This document shows, one piece after another, positions 5,659 to 6,414 of a stretch of 6,414 nt of DNA (the first letter of the stretch is position 1; each line of letters begins with the position of its first letter). Both the position numbers and the translations under genes were made by a program. Source of the stretch: Clostridiales bacterium. GTDB taxonomy: Bacteria > Bacillota > Clostridia > Lachnospirales > WQUN01. Location: contig JAITPB010000179.1 in assembly GCA_031289625.1 (NCBI GenBank), forward strand, positions 1 to 6,414. Direction: 5' to 3'. The notes under the pieces were generated by a model. The model made no database searches. It was not told the origin of the DNA and was given only the letters and a program-made list of their open reading frames with translations.

Positions 5659-5664
5659 CCCCTT
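5659..5664 (-). promoter_or_regulatory. Shine-Dalgarno that decides the GTG start of the minus-strand gene
   Basis: On the minus strand AAGGGG occupies 5664-5659. The spacing to GTG 5652 is six bases, the optimum. It would be zero for TTG 5658 and 18 for ATG 5640. An alternative is ATG 5640 with the weaker GTGAGAG just upstream, which would shorten the protein by four residues. Confidence 0.6.
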
Positions 5665-5666
5665 GA

Positions 5667-5679
5667 CGTTATCCTAACG
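5667..5679. repeat. Inverted repeat at the predicted transcription start of the minus-strand gene
   Basis: CGTTA (5667-5671) and TAACG (5675-5679) are perfect inverted copies separated by TCC. The element starts one base beyond the predicted minus-strand -10 hexamer (5685-5680), so it covers the probable transcription start and could be an operator. Five-base arms are short enough to arise by chance. Confidence 0.4.
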
Positions 5680-5709
5680 AGTATATCAGAAAGCCGTATA
5701 GAAGATCAA
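5680..5709 (-). promoter_or_regulatory. Predicted sigma-A-type promoter of the minus-strand gene
   Basis: Read on the minus strand, TTGATC (5709-5704) is a fair -35. After 18 bases comes TATACT (5685-5680), a good -10 preceded by TG at the extended -10 position (TGATATACT). Transcription would begin near 5673, about 20 bases before the GTG start and its Shine-Dalgarno. Confidence 0.5.
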
Positions 5710-5720
5710 TGATTAATCTA

Positions 5721-5750
5721 TGAATAGGAGAAAATAACGGCAAGTCTAAT
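5721..5750 (+). promoter_or_regulatory. Weak candidate promoter of clpS
   Basis: TCTAAT (5745-5750) matches the sigma-A -10 at five of six positions. The -35 region TGAATA (5721-5726), 18 bases upstream, matches only three of six. No better plus-strand pair was seen between 5653 and 5787: TTGACG at 5663 has no -10 at a proper distance. The start point would fall near 5757, inside the palindrome at 5754-5765. Confidence 0.3.
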
Positions 5751-5753
5751 CCA

Positions 5754-5765
5754 TGAACGCGTTCA
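5754..5765. promoter_or_regulatory. Perfect 12-bp palindrome in front of clpS, possible operator
   Basis: TGAACGCGTTCA is its own reverse complement. It lies between the candidate clpS -10 and the clpS Shine-Dalgarno AAGGAGG (5774-5780), where a repressor would act. The half-site spacing (GAAC, two bases, GTTC) differs from the four-base centre of the Gram-positive LexA box, and it is not a CtsR site, which has directly repeated GGTCAAA. The regulator is unknown. Confidence 0.45.
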
Positions 5766-5787
5766 ATCTAAAGAAGGAGGCGTCGGC

Positions 5788-6087
5788 ATGGCCGGCCAGG
5801 TTCAGCACAGCGAGAAAACTTTGATAAAAACACGAGAACCGAAAATGTTCGCGGTAGTCCTGCACAATGACGAAATTACCACGATGGACTTTGTGGTGGA
5901 GCTGCTGGTCAAAATTTTCCATAAAACAGCGGCTGACGGCGCGGCGATCATGATGGAGGTTCATAGCGGCGGCTTAGGCGTGGCGGGCGTCTATACCTAC
6001 GATGTCGCTGTCACCAAAAAGCGTCAGGCCGATCAGCTCTCCAGAGAAAGAAATTTTCCATTAAAATTAACATTAGATGAATGTTAA
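5788..6087 (+). CDS. clpS: ATP-dependent Clp protease adaptor ClpS
   Basis: Adaptor that binds proteins bearing destabilising N-terminal residues and hands them to the ClpA unfoldase of ClpAP. It has 99 residues, the usual size. ATG 5788 follows a perfect AAGGAGG (5774-5780) at a seven-base spacing. The N-terminal extension is about 20 residues, followed by the core. The signature HNDEITTMDFV (residues 26-36) contains the N-degron contacts known from E. coli ClpS: Asn27, Asp28, an acidic Glu29 in place of Asp, Thr31 and Met33. The EVH motif with His59 and GVYTYDVA (67-74) follow, and the ending NFPLKLTLDE matches the family's closing PL-x-x-T-L-E. All key residues seem present, so it is probably functional. 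The clpA-type gene begins 12 bases after the stop. Confidence 0.96.
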   Translation: MAGQVQHSEKTLIKTREPKMFAVVLHNDEITTMDFVVELLVKIFHKTAADGAAIMMEVHSGGLGVAGVYTYDVAVTKKRQADQLSRERNFPLKLTLDEC

Positions 6088-6099
6088 GAGGCGTTGCGC

Positions 6100-6414
6100 A
6101 TGAAATTAGATGCTGTTTCCAATCAGGTGTATGTTGTCGCCATAAACGAGGCGCGCCTGCAAAACCATGAATACATCACGCCGGAACATTTTTTATACGC
6201 CGCACTGATGTTTGACGTGGGCAAAGAACTGATCCAAGTCAGCGGCGGCGATTTACGCGGCATCACGGAGGCGCTGCATGATTTTTTTGAAAACAAAATG
6301 CCGCGCCATCCGGGGGAACTCGCGGGAGACAGCCCGTCGGATTCTTACGCCTTTACATTGATGCTGGAATTGGCCTTGGCAAGGATTCACGGACAGAAAA
6401 AAGATTTTGTCGCG
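6100..6414 (+). CDS. clpA: ATP-dependent Clp protease ATP-binding subunit ClpA, 3' end beyond the window
   Basis: Start of an AAA+ unfoldase that pairs with ClpP and is served by ClpS. ATG 6100 lies 12 bases after clpS. The Shine-Dalgarno AGAGG (6087-6091) shares a base with the clpS stop codon, so the genes are surely one operon. The 105 visible codons stay open to the window edge and cover only part of the N-domain. The sequence near residues 10-33 (VYVVAINEARLQNHEYITPE, then HFLYAAL) is the first Clp N repeat, corresponding to the AFARAREHRHEFMTVEHLLLALL stretch of E. coli ClpA. The later YAFTLMLELALARIHGQKKD corresponds to the start of the second repeat. No Walker motif is inside the window, so ClpA versus ClpC rests on the clpS linkage and on the N-domain pattern. 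Confidence 0.88.
   Translation, partial: MKLDAVSNQVYVVAINEARLQNHEYITPEHFLYAALMFDVGKELIQVSGGDLRGITEALHDFFENKMPRHPGELAGDSPSDSYAFTLMLELALARIHGQKKDFVA

Noticed and set aside
5754..5765. LexA (SOS) box in front of clpS
   Set aside because: The Gram-positive LexA site needs GAAC and GTTC separated by four bases; here the gap is two.
1..6414. Mobile elements, tRNA, rRNA or CRISPR arrays
   Set aside because: No transposase or integrase sequence, terminal inverted repeats, cloverleaf-like sequence or spaced repeats were seen; almost all bases are explained by genes and short intergenic regions.

Overview
The window comes from an endospore-forming Firmicute, most likely a member of the Clostridia in the broad sense. 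The left half is the 3' part of a spoIIIA operon (spoIIIAE, AF, AG, AH), which occurs only in endospore formers. The right end carries clpS followed by the start of a clpA-type gene, a pair that Bacillus subtilis lacks. Base composition looks moderate, and strong Shine-Dalgarno sequences precede most genes. I cannot name a genus from the sequence.

Layout. Bases 1-1088 hold the 3' part of spoIIIAE; its frame is open to the left edge, so the first ATG inside the window (126) is not the real start. spoIIIAF (1102-1662), spoIIIAG (GTG start, 1709-2332) and spoIIIAH (2347-3162) follow on the same strand with short gaps. A ten-codon mini-ORF and a possible sigma-E-like internal promoter sit at the AF/AG junction. 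A two-part hairpin with a T run (3178-3231) closes the operon. Its 3' arm is also the Shine-Dalgarno of the next gene (3232-3975), which encodes an unrecognised protein with a signal peptide and a C-terminal membrane anchor. A hairpin at 3970-4003 separates that gene from a convergent minus-strand gene (5652-4036), whose product of about 538 residues appears to end in a pRiA4b ORF-3-like domain. A divergent intergenic region (5653-5787) with short inverted repeats leads to clpS (5788-6087) and clpA (6100 to the right edge, incomplete).

How the genes work together. SpoIIIAE-AH are parts of the mother-cell half of the SpoIIIA-SpoIIQ channel between mother cell and forespore: AE is a polytopic membrane protein, AF is a membrane protein with a small soluble domain, and AG and AH are single-span proteins whose ring-building domains lie in the intermembrane space. 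ClpS and ClpA form an adaptor-unfoldase pair that delivers N-degron substrates to ClpP. The two unassigned genes between these modules have no established link to either. The most unusual regulatory architecture is at 3178-3281, where terminator, ribosome-binding site, possible promoter elements and a set of alternating inverted repeats are packed around one start codon.
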